A stretch of 64,000 nucleotides of DNA from Terracoccus luteus (GTDB lineage Bacteria > Actinomycetota > Actinomycetes > Actinomycetales > Dermatophilaceae). Below are positions 9,223 to 19,581 of this stretch, one piece after another. Made by a program: the position numbers and the translations under genes. The notes below the pieces were generated by a model. The model saw nothing but the letters and a program-made list of their open reading frames with translations, ran no database searches and was not told the DNA's origin. The DNA lies in contig NZ_RBXT01000001.1 of assembly GCF_003635045.1 (NCBI RefSeq), positions 2,356,001 to 2,420,000 on the forward strand, written 5' to 3'. How positions within the stretch are numbered: the stretch's first letter is position 1; the number at the start of each line of letters is the position of its first letter.

Positions 9223-10581
9223 ATGACCAGAATGCCGAGACGGGCTCTCATGGCGGGGGGCGCGGTCGTCGCCACCGCCGCCCTGCTGTCCGGCTGTCTG
9301 CAGAACCCGAACGCCGGCAGCGGCTCGGGCGGCGGCGGCGGGGGCAACGCCTTCGTCGACGGCGGGACCGCCGACGGCGACAAAGTCGTCACCATCCTCG
9401 GCGCCTTCGGTGGCGACGAGGAGAAGAACTTCAACGCCTCGCTGGCCGAGTTCGAGAAGAGCAGCGGCATCGACGTGCAGTACACGTCGGACCAGGACTT
9501 CACGACGACGATCAAGCAGAAGGTCGGCTCGGGCGACTCCCCCGACATCGGCCTGTTCCCCCAGCCGGGCGGTCTGCTCGAGTTCGCGGCGCAGAACAAG
9601 ATCCAGCCGATCGACAGCTACCTCGACTACGACAAGCTTCAGGGCACGCTGCTGCCCGGGTTCCTCGACGCCGGCCGCTACAAGGGCCGCGTCTACGGTG
9701 CCCCGATGCGCAACGCGGTCAAGAGCATCGTCTGGTACCCGAAGGCGGCCTACGACAAGGCCGGCTACGAGAAGGAGCCGTCCTCGATCCAGGACCTCCA
9801 GAAGAACGTCGCCGACAAGATCGAGGCGAGCGGGACCACGCCGTGGTGCATCGGCTGGGAGTCCGACCAGGCCACGGGCTGGGTCGGCACCGACTGGGTC
9901 GAGGAGCTCGTCCTGCGCATGTGGGGCCCGTCGGTCTACGACGACTGGACCTCGCATCGCATCCCGTTCAACGACGAGCGCATCGTGAAGTCGCTCGACG
10001 AGGCGGCGAAGTTCAACAAGGACCCGAAGATGGTGCTCGGCGGCACGAAGGGAGTGCTCAACACGGCCTTCGGCGACGCGATGACGCCGGCGTTCCAGAA
10101 CCCGCCGAAGTGCATGCTGCACCGCCAGGGCAACTTCGCCACGACGTTCTACCCCAAGAACGTCCAGGCCGACCTCGACGGCACCGTCGGCATCTTCGTC
10201 TTCCCGAAGTTCGAGGGCGGCTACGACGGTCAGGCCATCCTCGGCGGCGGTGACCTCGCGGGCCTCTTCAACGGCAACGATGAGGACTCCAAGAAGGTCA
10301 TGGAGTTCCTCACCTCCGACAAGTTCGGCGGCCCGTGGGCCAAGGCCGGTGGCTGGCTCTCGCCGCACAAGACGTTCGACGTCAGCAACTACCCGAACCA
10401 GACCACGAAGGACATCGCCGACATCGCCAACAAGGCGAGCGTGCTGCGCTTCGACGGCTCGGACCTCATGCCCAAGGCGGTCGGCTCGGGCACCTTCTGG
10501 ACCGAGATGGTCAAGTGGGAGAACGGGCAGAGCTCGCAGCAGACGGCCGACAACATCGAGGCAAGCTGGCCCAAGTCATGA
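9223..10581 (+). CDS. Alpha-glucoside ABC transporter substrate-binding lipoprotein (AglE-like)
   Basis: A 452-residue family-1 solute-binding lipoprotein. The signal peptide MTRMPRRALMAGGAVVATAA ends in lipobox LLSGC (lipidated Cys26), followed by a Gly/Ser linker. Mature motifs VTILGAFGGDEEKNF, SPDIGLFPQPGGLLEFA and PWCIGWESDQATGWVGTDWVEELVLR strongly resemble AglE-type alpha-glucoside binding proteins (sucrose, maltose, trehalose). The ligand itself is inferred. Its stop overlaps the next start (ATGA). It delivers substrate to the two permeases encoded downstream. Confidence 0.9.
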   Translation: MTRMPRRALMAGGAVVATAALLSGCLQNPNAGSGSGGGGGGNAFVDGGTADGDKVVTILGAFGGDEEKNFNASLAEFEKSSGIDVQYTSDQDFTTTIKQKVGSGDSPDIGLFPQPGGLLEFAAQNKIQPIDSYLDYDKLQGTLLPGFLDAGRYKGRVYGAPMRNAVKSIVWYPKAAYDKAGYEKEPSSIQDLQKNVADKIEASGTTPWCIGWESDQATGWVGTDWVEELVLRMWGPSVYDDWTSHRIPFNDERIVKSLDEAAKFNKDPKMVLGGTKGVLNTAFGDAMTPAFQNPPKCMLHRQGNFATTFYPKNVQADLDGTVGIFVFPKFEGGYDGQAILGGGDLAGLFNGNDEDSKKVMEFLTSDKFGGPWAKAGGWLSPHKTFDVSNYPNQTTKDIADIANKASVLRFDGSDLMPKAVGSGTFWTEMVKWENGQSSQQTADNIEASWPKS

Positions 10582-11735
10582 GCACGAGCGTGCGCGCGGC
10601 AGCGCCGCGCCAGAAGATGCGCGCCGACGACGACCTCGGGGCGAACCTGCGGCTCAACCCGGCCAAGGTCGCGATCGGGCTGCTCGGCATGGTCGTCGTC
10701 GTATGGGCGCTGGCGAACCTCTTCCTCGCCTTCGGGTACTACCCGCAGTGGTTCGGCAACAAGGTCGTCATCGGCCTGCTCGCCATCATCGGTGGGGTCG
10801 GCGGCGCCGCGGTGCTGTTCTTCTTCCTCAACATGTTCGTCGAGGGGCTACCGCAGCGACTGTCCGAAGGCGTGATCCCCTACGCCTTCCTGCTGCCCGG
10901 TCTCGGGCTCGTCGGGCTCATGCTCATCTACCCGACCTTCCAGACCATCAACTACTCGTTCGCCAACTCCGACAGCACGGCCTACATCGGGTTGCAGAAC
11001 TACAAGACGATCTTCAGCGACAGCGAGTTCTGGAGCTCGATCGTCAACAACGTGCTGTGGCTGCTCATCGTGCCGGCGGTCACGGTGGCCCTCGGCATCA
11101 TGGTGGCCGTGCTGGCCGACAAGCTGTCGGCCACGGGCGAGAAGGTGGCCAAGAGCCTGATCTTCCTGCCGATGGCCATCTCGTTCGTCGGTGCCACGGC
11201 CATCTGGGGCCTGATCTACGCCTACAACAACCCGGGTCAGACGCAGACCGGCCTGCTCAACGCCATCGTCGTCGGGCTCGGCGGCGAGCCGCAGACCTGG
11301 CTGCAGATCAGCACGGCGAAGCTCAACTCGATCCTGCTCATGGTCATCCTGGTCTGGCTGCAGGTCGGGTTCTCGATGGTGCTGCTCAGCTCGGCCATCA
11401 AGGGCGTCCCCGAGGACACCCTCGAGGCGGCCCGCATCGACGGGGCCAGTGAGGTGCAGATCTTCTTCCGCGTCATCATCCCGCAGATCCGCGGCACGAT
11501 CATCACGGTCTTCGTCACCGTCTTCATCCTCGTGCTCAAGGTGTTCGACCTCGTCTACGTCACGACGAACGGCTCCTACGGCACGAACGTCATCGCGAAC
11601 CTGTTCTTCAACAAGCTGTTCGCCGCGAGCGAGGCCGGTCAGGCCACGGCCATCGTCGTCGTGCTGCTCCTCGCCGTCACCCCGCTGATCTGGTTCCAGA
11701 TCCGCCACTTCAAGGAAGAGGAGGCCTCGCGATGA
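10578..11735 (+). CDS. Sugar ABC transporter permease (AglF/MalF-like)
   Basis: A 385-residue inner-membrane permease. Two extra N-terminal helices (about residues 32-55 and 62-88) precede the usual six-helix binding-protein-dependent transport domain. The cytoplasmic EAA loop is [20 protein letters not shown] (about residue 285), where the ATPase docks. The 4-nt ATGA overlaps at both ends show translational coupling with the binding protein and the second permease. The extra N-terminal membrane segments are typical of MalF/AglF rather than the shorter LacF type. Confidence 0.93.
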   Translation: MSTSVRAAAPRQKMRADDDLGANLRLNPAKVAIGLLGMVVVVWALANLFLAFGYYPQWFGNKVVIGLLAIIGGVGGAAVLFFFLNMFVEGLPQRLSEGVIPYAFLLPGLGLVGLMLIYPTFQTINYSFANSDSTAYIGLQNYKTIFSDSEFWSSIVNNVLWLLIVPAVTVALGIMVAVLADKLSATGEKVAKSLIFLPMAISFVGATAIWGLIYAYNNPGQTQTGLLNAIVVGLGGEPQTWLQISTAKLNSILLMVILVWLQVGFSMVLLSSAIKGVPEDTLEAARIDGASEVQIFFRVIIPQIRGTIITVFVTVFILVLKVFDLVYVTTNGSYGTNVIANLFFNKLFAASEAGQATAIVVVLLLAVTPLIWFQIRHFKEEEASR

Positions 11736-12595
11736 GCCGCACGCTCATGAAGGACGGGCGGCCCCGCAGCCCGTTCTCGATGGTCACGATGACCATCCTC
11801 GCGCTGCTGTGGACCCTGCCCACCCTCGGCCTGCTCGTCACCTCGTTCCGCAGCCGCGACGACGCGGCCGCCTCCGGCTGGTGGAGCGCGATCTTCAACC
11901 CGTTCGGCGCCGACTGGACGACGAGCAACTACCAGGGCGTCTGGGGCGGTCAGGACTTCGCGACCGGGTTCATCAACAGCATCGTCATCGCGGTGCCGGC
12001 GACCCTGATCCCGATCATGTTCGCCGCCTTCGCGGCCTACGCGTTCACCTTCATGGACTTCCCGTTCAAGGAGTTCTTCTTCCTGCTCATCATCGCCGTC
12101 ATGGTGGTGCCCATCCAGGTCGCGTTCCAGCCGATGCTCAACTTCCTCGGCCCGCGCGGTCTCGGCATCTCGGGGCAGTACATCGCGGTGTGGCTGCTTC
12201 ACACCGGGTTCGGCATGCCGCTGTGCATCTACACGCTGCGCAACTACATGAGCACCCTGCCGCGCAGCGTCGTCGAGTCGGCGAAGATCGACGGCTGCAC
12301 CCACTTCCAGACCTTCTGGCGCCTCGTGGCCCCGATGTCGATCCCCGCCATCGCCGCCTTTGCGACGCTGCAGTTCCTCTGGGTCTGGAACGACCTGCTC
12401 ATCGCCAAGCTGTTCCTGCGCTCGGAGAACACGACGGTCATCGTCAAGCTGCAGCAGCTGCTGGGCACGCAGGGCCAGGGCGCCGAGCTGCTGACGGCCG
12501 GCGCGTTCATCTCGATCATCGTGCCGATGATCGTGTTCTTCACCCTGCAGCGGTTCATGATCCGGGGCATGACCTCGGGCGCCGTCAAGGGCTGA
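11732..12595 (+). CDS. Sugar ABC transporter permease (AglG/MalG-like)
   Basis: A 287-residue second permease with six predicted helices. The EAA-type loop is [20 protein letters not shown] near residue 185. [15 protein letters not shown] in the penultimate region is a MalG/AglG signature. It forms a heterodimer with the preceding gene product. No ATP-binding subunit follows, so the complex must use an ATPase encoded elsewhere, as with MsiK in Streptomyces. The gene ends 28 bp before a terminator hairpin. Confidence 0.93.
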   Translation: MSRTLMKDGRPRSPFSMVTMTILALLWTLPTLGLLVTSFRSRDDAAASGWWSAIFNPFGADWTTSNYQGVWGGQDFATGFINSIVIAVPATLIPIMFAAFAAYAFTFMDFPFKEFFFLLIIAVMVVPIQVAFQPMLNFLGPRGLGISGQYIAVWLLHTGFGMPLCIYTLRNYMSTLPRSVVESAKIDGCTHFQTFWRLVAPMSIPAIAAFATLQFLWVWNDLLIAKLFLRSENTTVIVKLQQLLGTQGQGAELLTAGAFISIIVPMIVFFTLQRFMIRGMTSGAVKG

Positions 12596-12622
12596 CGCCC
12601 ACTCGCGGCACACCCACGGCAC

Positions 12623-12641
12623 CCTCGCGGACCACGCGAGG
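12623..12641 (+). terminator. Terminator of the sugar importer operon
   Basis: cctcgcg (12623-12629) and cgcgagg (12635-12641) with loop gacca lie between the permease stop and the fumarase promoter region. Confidence 0.6.
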
Positions 12642-12671
12642 CCCGCACACGGCATCCCCCTCGGCGTTCAC

Positions 12672-12704
12672 TACGCTGGGGGGGATTTCGTGTGTGTGGA
12701 GGAG
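12672..12704 (+). promoter_or_regulatory. Putative fumarase -10 and ribosome-binding site
   Basis: TACGCT at 12672-12677 fits an actinobacterial -10. GGAGGAG at 12698-12704 is a strong Shine-Dalgarno sequence 7 nt before the GTG at 12712 and decides that start. No good -35 is visible. Confidence 0.5.
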
Positions 12705-12711
12705 TGAGCGC

Positions 12712-14421
<1,710 letters not shown>

Positions 14422-14433
14422 CCCCGGCCCGAG

Positions 14434-14453
14434 CTGCGGCCCGCGGGCCGCGG
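14434..14453 (+). terminator. Hairpin between fumarase and carbonic anhydrase genes
   Basis: gcggccc-gc-gggccgc (14436-14451), extended by a G-U and a C-G pair. The next gene's GGAGAGG ribosome-binding site overlaps its right edge, so it may attenuate or insulate the downstream gene. Confidence 0.4.
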
Positions 14454-14465
14454 AGAGGTGTGCGC

Positions 14466-14999
14466 ATGACCGAGACCCCGACGACCCCGACGGCCCCCAC
14501 TGAGGGCGGCGGCTTCGACGACCTGCTCGAGGCCAACCGCGCCTTCGCGGCCGACTTCCACCTCGGCGGCTTCGACGGCATCGCCCGGCGTGGCGTCGCC
14601 CTCGTGACGTGCATGGACTCGCGCATCGACCCGCTGGGCATGCTGGGCCTGTCCCCCGGCGACGCGAAGATCTTCCGCAACCCCGGGGGGCGGGTCACCG
14701 ACGCCGCTCTCGAGGCGCTCGTGCTCGCGACGCACCTGCTGGGCGTCGACCGCGTGCTCGTCGTGCCGCACACGCGCTGCGCCGTCGCCTCCAACTCGGA
14801 GGCCGAGCTGCGCGAGCGGGTGGGCCAGAGCGCCGGCGCCGACGCGACGTGGATGAGCTTCGGCGTCATCACCGACCAGCGCCGTGCCCTGCGCGAGGAC
14901 CTCGCCCGGGTGCGTAGCCACCCGCTCACCAAGGAGGGCACCCTCGTCGGGGGCTTCCTCTACGACGTCGACTCGGGCCTGCTCGAGCCCGTCGACTGA
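14466..14999 (+). CDS. Beta-carbonic-anhydrase-like protein
   Basis: A 177-residue protein of the beta-carbonic anhydrase fold (CO2 hydration). The zinc motif CMDSR (about residues 43-47), with Cys plus the Asp/Arg dyad, and the HTRC motif (about 99-102) giving His and Cys are both present. It is shorter than plant or E. coli enzymes and close to small actinobacterial and mycobacterial homologues. Some of those have weak or unproven activity, so the catalytic role is inferred. It may be co-transcribed with fumarase through the intervening hairpin. It is convergent with glmM. Confidence 0.85.
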   Translation: MTETPTTPTAPTEGGGFDDLLEANRAFAADFHLGGFDGIARRGVALVTCMDSRIDPLGMLGLSPGDAKIFRNPGGRVTDAALEALVLATHLLGVDRVLVVPHTRCAVASNSEAELRERVGQSAGADATWMSFGVITDQRRALREDLARVRSHPLTKEGTLVGGFLYDVDSGLLEPVD

Positions 15000-15037
15000 G
15001 CCCGTCGACCGGGTCGGGCGGGTGCGGCCGGGCTCAG
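14996..15037. terminator. Bidirectional terminator between carbonic anhydrase and glmM
   Basis: ctgagcccg (14996-15004) and cgggctcag (15029-15037) are a perfect 9-bp inverted repeat spanning both convergent stop codons. Confidence 0.6.
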
Positions 15038-16380
15038 AGCGCGAGCTCGGCCTGCACGACGCCGACGAGCCGGTGCGCGACCTCCGTGGCCTGCTGCTCG
15101 TCGGCGGCCTCGACCATGACGCGCACGACGGGCTCGGTGCCCGACTTGCGCAGCAGCACGCGGCCGGTGTCGCCCAGCTCGTTCTCGGCGGCGGTGACGG
15201 CGTCGGACACGACGGTGCTGCTCTCGAGGCGCGCCTTGTCGACGTCGGGGACGTTGACGAGCACCTGCGGGAAGTGGCTCATGATGGCGGCCAGCTCGGC
15301 GAGCGACCTGCCCGTGGCGGCCATGCGGGCCGCGAGCATGAGGCCGGTGAGGGTCCCGTCGCCGGTCGTGCCGTGGTCGAGCATGACGACGTGGCCCGAC
15401 TGCTCGCCGCCGAGCGAGTAGCCACCCTCGTTCATGCCCTCGAGCACGTAGCGGTCACCGACCGCGGTCTGCAGCACGGTGATGCCGTGCTCGTCGAGGG
15501 CCCGGATCATGCCGAGGTTCGACATCACGGTGGCCACGAGGGTGTCGTGACGAAGCCGACCGGCATCCTTGAGGGCGACGGCGAGGATGGCCATGATCTG
15601 GTCACCGTCGACGAGACGGCCGTCGGCGTCGACCGCGAGGCACCGGTCGGCGTCGCCGTCGAGGGCGATGCCGACGTCGGCGCCCGCCGCGACGACGGCC
15701 TGCTGGAGTCCACCGATGTGGGTCGAGCCGCAGTCCTCGTTGATGTTCTCGCCGTTGGGGTCGGCCCCGATGACGGTGACCCGGGCCCCGGCGGCCTCGA
15801 AGGCGGCGGGGGCCACGACCGCGGCGGCGCCGTTGGCTGCGTCGATGACGACGTGGAGGCCCTCGAGACGGTGGGGCAGCACGCCGAGCAGGTGCGCGAC
15901 GTAGCGGTCGGCGCCGTCGACGAAGGGGGTGATACGGCCGACGCCGGTGCCGACAGGGCGCTCCCAGTCGGCGCGCAGGCGCTTCTCGATGCGGTCCTCG
16001 AGCTCGTCGGCGAGCTTGTGCCCGCCGCGGGCGAAGAACTTGATGCCGTTGTCGGGCATGGGGTTGTGCGAGGCGCTGAGCATGGCGCCGAGGTCGGCCT
16101 CCTGCTCGGCGACGAGGAAGGCGATGGCGGGGGTCGGCAGCACCCCGGCGTCGCGCACGTCGACGCCGGCCGACGCGAGGCCGGCGACGGTCGCGGCGGA
16201 GAGGAACTCGCCGGACGCACGCGGGTCACGGCCCACGACGGCGACGGGCCGGTGGCCCTGGAACTCCCCCACCTCGGCGAGGACGTGGGCCGCCGCCACG
16301 GAGAGGTCGAGCGCGAGCTCGGCCGTGATGTCCCTGTTCGCCAGGCCGCGCACCCCGTCGGTGCCGAAGAGTCGAGCCAC
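15034..16380 (-). CDS. glmM: Phosphoglucosamine mutase
   Basis: A 448-residue alpha-D-phosphohexomutase that makes glucosamine 1-phosphate for UDP-GlcNAc and peptidoglycan. The start [17 protein letters not shown] (GTG at 16380) is the conserved N-terminus. The phosphoserine loop [17 protein letters not shown] places the catalytic Ser at 104. The metal loop is [11 protein letters not shown] (about 243-253), and the sugar-binding GGEQSGH follows near 325. Upstream in-frame codons to 16512 are non-conserved. It lies downstream of rpsI-rplM on the same strand, a standard actinobacterial order, but is separated from them by a strong hairpin. Confidence 0.97.
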   Translation of the reverse strand: MARLFGTDGVRGLANRDITAELALDLSVAAAHVLAEVGEFQGHRPVAVVGRDPRASGEFLSAATVAGLASAGVDVRDAGVLPTPAIAFLVAEQEADLGAMLSASHNPMPDNGIKFFARGGHKLADELEDRIEKRLRADWERPVGTGVGRITPFVDGADRYVAHLLGVLPHRLEGLHVVIDAANGAAAVVAPAAFEAAGARVTVIGADPNGENINEDCGSTHIGGLQQAVVAAGADVGIALDGDADRCLAVDADGRLVDGDQIMAILAVALKDAGRLRHDTLVATVMSNLGMIRALDEHGITVLQTAVGDRYVLEGMNEGGYSLGGEQSGHVVMLDHGTTGDGTLTGLMLAARMAATGRSLAELAAIMSHFPQVLVNVPDVDKARLESSTVVSDAVTAAENELGDTGRVLLRKSGTEPVVRVMVEAADEQQATEVAHRLVGVVQAELAL

Positions 16381-16513
16381 GCCTACGCCTTCCGGTGGCC
16401 CTCGACGGGCCGTGCTCAGTGTTCGCTGGGCCGGGGCGGGCGCCCGGGCCGACTGCTCGGACGACGATACAACCCCGGTCCCGGGGGCGTCGGACCCGTC
16501 GTGGTCCGACACG

Positions 16514-16548
16514 ACGTCGGCCCCCGAGCGGTGCTCGGGGGCCGACGT
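16514..16548 (-). terminator. Strong terminator hairpin after rpsI
   Basis: A perfect 16-bp stem acgtcggcccccgagc / gctcgggggccgacgt with 3-nt loop ggt, 58 nt past the rpsI stop. It is the longest perfect stem I found in the window, and no U-tract follows. Confidence 0.8.
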
Positions 16549-16606
16549 GACGGGCTTCAGCCAGGCTGGCAGTGAGCGACCTCGTCGCTCGGCGCCAGCC
16601 GACGCA

Positions 16607-17110
16607 TCAGCGCTTGGAGTACTGCGGGGCCTTGCGGGCCTTCTTGAGACCGGCCTTCTTGCGCTCGGGCACGCGGGCGTCGCGGGTGAGGAAGCCGGCC
16701 TTCTTCAGGGCGGGACGGTTCAGCTCCTCGTCGACCCCGTTGAGTGAGCGGGCCACGCCGAGGCGCACCGCGCCGGCCTGGCCGGAGGGGCCACCGCCGT
16801 GCACGCGCACGAGCACGTCGTACGAGCCGTCGAGCTCGAGCAGCGTCAGGGGCTCCTTGACGATCTGCTGGTGCACCTTGTTCGGGAAGTAGGCGTCGAG
16901 GGTGCGGCCGTTGATCTTCCACTCACCCGTGCCGGGGACGATGCGCACGCGGGCGATGGCCTGCTTGCGACGGCCGGTGGCGGCGCCGGGGGTTGAGACC
17001 TGGCGGCTGCGGCGGGTCTCGCCGCCGACCGACGAGTCGGTCTCGGTCGTGTACTCGGTCAGCTCGGGCTCGTCGGTGTCGAGCACGGCCTCGTTGGCGA
17101 TGTCAGTCAT
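16607..17110 (-). CDS. rpsI: 30S ribosomal protein S9
   Basis: 167 residues. The S9 core starts about residue 45 ([24 protein letters not shown]) and ends in the tRNA-contacting tail RKAPQYSKR. The 40-residue acidic/Thr-rich N-terminal extension is common in actinobacteria. The gene follows rplM with a 43-bp gap, the conserved rplM-rpsI pair. Confidence 0.97.
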   Translation of the reverse strand: MTDIANEAVLDTDEPELTEYTTETDSSVGGETRRSRQVSTPGAATGRRKQAIARVRIVPGTGEWKINGRTLDAYFPNKVHQQIVKEPLTLLELDGSYDVLVRVHGGGPSGQAGAVRLGVARSLNGVDEELNRPALKKAGFLTRDARVPERKKAGLKKARKAPQYSKR

Positions 17111-17153
17111 GATGGGTGTCGCTTTCCGGTCAGCAGCGCGTCAGCCGGGGGGC

Positions 17154-17597
17154 TTACTGCGCGACCTGGGTGATCTCGAAGGGGACGGGCTGCTGGGCCC
17201 CGTGCGGGTGCGCGGCGCCGCGGTACACCTTGAGCTTCGAGAGCTGCTGGCGCGCCAGGGAGTTCTTGGGGAGCATGCCGCGGACGGCCTTCTCGATGGC
17301 CTTCTCGGGGTTCTTGGCGAGCAGCTCGGTGTACGAGGTCGCCTTGAGGCCGCCCGGGAAGCCGGAGTGGCTGTAGGCCATCTTCTTCTGCGCCTTGGAG
17401 CCGGTCAGCACGACCTTCTCGGCGTTGATGATGATGACGAAGTCGCCGGTGTCGACGTGCGGGGCGAACTGCGGCTTGTGCTTGCCGCGCAGCAGCACGG
17501 CCGTCTGGCTCGCGAGCCGGCCGAGCACGACGTCGTTCGCGTCGATGACGTGCCAGGTGCGAGTGACCTCGCCCGGCTTCGGGGTGTAGGTGCGCAT
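17154..17597 (-). CDS. rplM: 50S ribosomal protein L13
   Basis: 147 residues, early-assembly large-subunit protein. [30 protein letters not shown] is the standard N-terminus and fixes the ATG at 17597. The [14 protein letters not shown] motif is near residue 100. It is first gene of the rplM-rpsI operon. The 267-bp region upstream holds its promoter, which I cannot place with confidence, and the divergent ArsR-type gene. Confidence 0.97.
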   Translation of the reverse strand: MRTYTPKPGEVTRTWHVIDANDVVLGRLASQTAVLLRGKHKPQFAPHVDTGDFVIIINAEKVVLTGSKAQKKMAYSHSGFPGGLKATSYTELLAKNPEKAIEKAVRGMLPKNSLARQQLSKLKVYRGAAHPHGAQQPVPFEITQVAQ

Positions 17598-17831
17598 GGG
17601 TCTGCCTTCTGTTCTTCGGTGGAGCGTCGGCCGACCGTCGAGGCCGGATGCCGGTGGGCCCGGTTCGCGGTCGCCACACCCTCTCGGGGGCAAGCACCAC
17701 CGGCCGGACCAGCACAACAGTGCACAAGTCTACGGACGGGCCGACCGCGCAACAAATCACGCCGCGGGCGGCCGAAAAGGGGTGGTGACCTGCGGAGATA
17801 CCGCATGCACCGCCGACTGGACCGCAGTGGT

Positions 17832-17872
17832 GCAGCCATAGTGTGCACAGGTATTCTGCACACTATGGCTGC
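17832..17872. promoter_or_regulatory. 16-bp palindromic operator over the ArsR-type gene start
   Basis: gcagccatagtgtgca (17832-17847) and tgcacactatggctgc (17857-17872) are a perfect inverted repeat with a 9-nt spacer. The right arm contains the ATG at 17865. TATTCT at 17852-17857, seven bases before the ATG, is a -10 for a leaderless mRNA. A dimer bound here would cover -10, +1 and the first codons, as expected for autorepression. Confidence 0.7.
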
Positions 17873-18554
17873 GAGCGACCCCCGACACGACACCTCGAGG
17901 ACCCGGGGGCCGGCGAGAACAGCAGCGTCCTCGGCGCCCTCGGCGTCCACGGCATCCGTCGACCCGACGCACGGTGCCGACACGGATGCCGCGCCGCTCA
18001 CGCCCGACGCGCTGGCGGCCCTGGCCCACCCCGTGCGCTCGCGCCTCGTCGCCCACCTGCGCGAGTCCGGTCCGGCCACGGCCACCGAGCTGGCGGCGAC
18101 GCTCGGCACGAACAGCGGCGCGACGAGCTACCACCTGCGTCGGCTGGAGTCGGTGGGCCTCGTGCGCGACACCGGCGAGGGCAAAGGGCGCCGACGGGTG
18201 TGGTCGGCCCCGGCCCGCTCGCTCTGGTGGCAGCAGGACGACCTCGACGACGACTCTGAGTCGGCCCTCGCCTGGCTCGGGCGCGACCTCGTGCGCCACT
18301 TCGCCGAGCAGTACGACCACTGGCTCGAGCAGTCGGGCGGCTGGCCCGAGACGTGGCAGGACGCCTGCGGCGTCGACGACGCGTCGGTGCTCGTCACGCC
18401 CGAGTCGCTGCAGCAGATGCGGTCCGAGCTGCGCGAGGTCGTGCAGCGCTACCGCCGCGTCGGCCAGGGCAACCCGCGGGCGCGACGGGTCGCGGTGTAC
18501 GACTTCGCCTACCCGGTCGACCTCGACCGTCCCCCGGTGGACGCGACGACGTGA
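17865..18554 (+). CDS. ArsR-family winged-helix regulator
   Basis: 229 residues. After a Ser/Thr/Ala-rich tail (1-45) comes a winged-helix domain (about 48-125): LAALAHPVRSRLVAHLRESGPATATELAATLGTNSGATSYHLRRLESVGLVRD, an ArsR/HTH_20 type recognition region. The C-terminal 100 residues are Trp- and acid-rich (SLWWQQDDLDDDSESALAWLGRDLVRHF) and may bind a ligand. No metal-binding Cys pair is visible, so it is not a classical metal sensor. Its own start lies within a perfect palindrome. It is convergent with the aldo/keto reductase gene. The target beyond itself is unknown. Confidence 0.85.
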   Translation: MAASDPRHDTSRTRGPARTAASSAPSASTASVDPTHGADTDAAPLTPDALAALAHPVRSRLVAHLRESGPATATELAATLGTNSGATSYHLRRLESVGLVRDTGEGKGRRRVWSAPARSLWWQQDDLDDDSESALAWLGRDLVRHFAEQYDHWLEQSGGWPETWQDACGVDDASVLVTPESLQQMRSELREVVQRYRRVGQGNPRARRVAVYDFAYPVDLDRPPVDATT

Positions 18555-18569
18555 GGGGCGGCCGCCCGC

Positions 18570-19526
18570 TCAGTCGGGAGCGGTGATCTCGTCGAGCTCG
18601 GCGAGGTCGTCGGGGCTCGGGTGCCACGAGCCGGCCCGCACGTTGTCGGCCACCTGCTCGACCGACGTCGCCCCGGCGATGACCGACGCCACGGCCGGCT
18701 GCGCCGCGAGGCCGCCGATGGCGACGTCGACGAGGCGCAGGTCGCGGGCGTCCGCGTAGGCCTGCAGCGCCTCGACGGTGTCCCAGTCGGCGGCGGCCAG
18801 GCGGTCGTCCATCGACGCGAGCCGGGTCCCCTCGGGGGCCTTCTCGTCACGGCGGTACTTGCCGGTGAGCAGGCCGGACGCGAGCGGGAAGTAGGGCAGC
18901 AGGCCCACCCCGACGTGCTCGCACGCCGGCACGAGCTCGTCCTCGACGTCCCGCTCGAGCAGGGAGTACTCGTTCTGGGCCGAGACGAACCGCTCGCGTC
19001 CCTCGGAGCGGGCGACCCAGTCGGCATCGACGACCTGCCAGGCGGTGAAGTTGCTCGACCCGAGGTAGCGCACCTTGCCCTCGCGCACGAGCTCGTCGAG
19101 GGCGGCGAGGGTCTCCCCCACCGGGGTGTGCGGGTCGGGACGGTGCAGCTGGTAGAGGTCGATCCAGTCGGTGCCGAGACGTCGCAGACTCGCCTCGACC
19201 GCCTTGCGCACGTAGCGACGCGACCCGCGCGAGCCCCAGTCGGGGCCGTTCGCGCCCTGCATGTCCATGCCGAACTTCGTCGCCACGACGACGTTCTCGC
19301 GCTCGGCGCCCAGGGCGACCCCGAGCTGCTCCTCGCTCGCCCCCATGCCGTAGATGTCGGCCGTGTCGAAGAGGGTGATGCCGGCGTCGAGAGCGGCCCG
19401 CACGACGGCGGTCGTGGCGTCCTGGTCGAGGCGCCGACCGAAGTTGTTGCAGCCGAGCCCGACGGCCGAGACCGTGAGTCCGCTGTCGCCGAGCTGCCGA
19501 TGGGTCATGTCTGCCGTGGTGGTCAC
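18570..19526 (-). CDS. Aldo/keto reductase
   Basis: 318-residue NADPH-dependent oxidoreductase of the aldo-keto reductase superfamily (TIM barrel). The catalytic tetrad is visible: Asp and Tyr in FDTADIYGMGASEEQLG, Lys in VVVATKFG and His in YQLHRPD. The phosphate-binding end is SVIAGATSVEQVADN. It resembles the general YghZ/Tas-like group; the substrate is unknown. The GTG at 19526 follows TACGTT and six bases, a leaderless promoter. An ATG at 19508 is the alternative. Its stop is 15 bp from the ArsR-type gene's stop. Confidence 0.92.
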   Translation of the reverse strand: MTTTADMTHRQLGDSGLTVSAVGLGCNNFGRRLDQDATTAVVRAALDAGITLFDTADIYGMGASEEQLGVALGAERENVVVATKFGMDMQGANGPDWGSRGSRRYVRKAVEASLRRLGTDWIDLYQLHRPDPHTPVGETLAALDELVREGKVRYLGSSNFTAWQVVDADWVARSEGRERFVSAQNEYSLLERDVEDELVPACEHVGVGLLPYFPLASGLLTGKYRRDEKAPEGTRLASMDDRLAAADWDTVEALQAYADARDLRLVDVAIGGLAAQPAVASVIAGATSVEQVADNVRAGSWHPSPDDLAELDEITAPD

Positions 19527-19532
19527 GCCTCC

Positions 19533-19538
19533 AACGTA
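19533..19538 (-). promoter_or_regulatory. -10 box of leaderless aldo/keto reductase gene
   Basis: TACGTT, then GGAGGC, then the GTG at 19526. Confidence 0.5.
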
Positions 19539-19581
19539 GCCACCACGGCATCCGTTCGCTCGCCCCCCGGGGGGCGCGACC

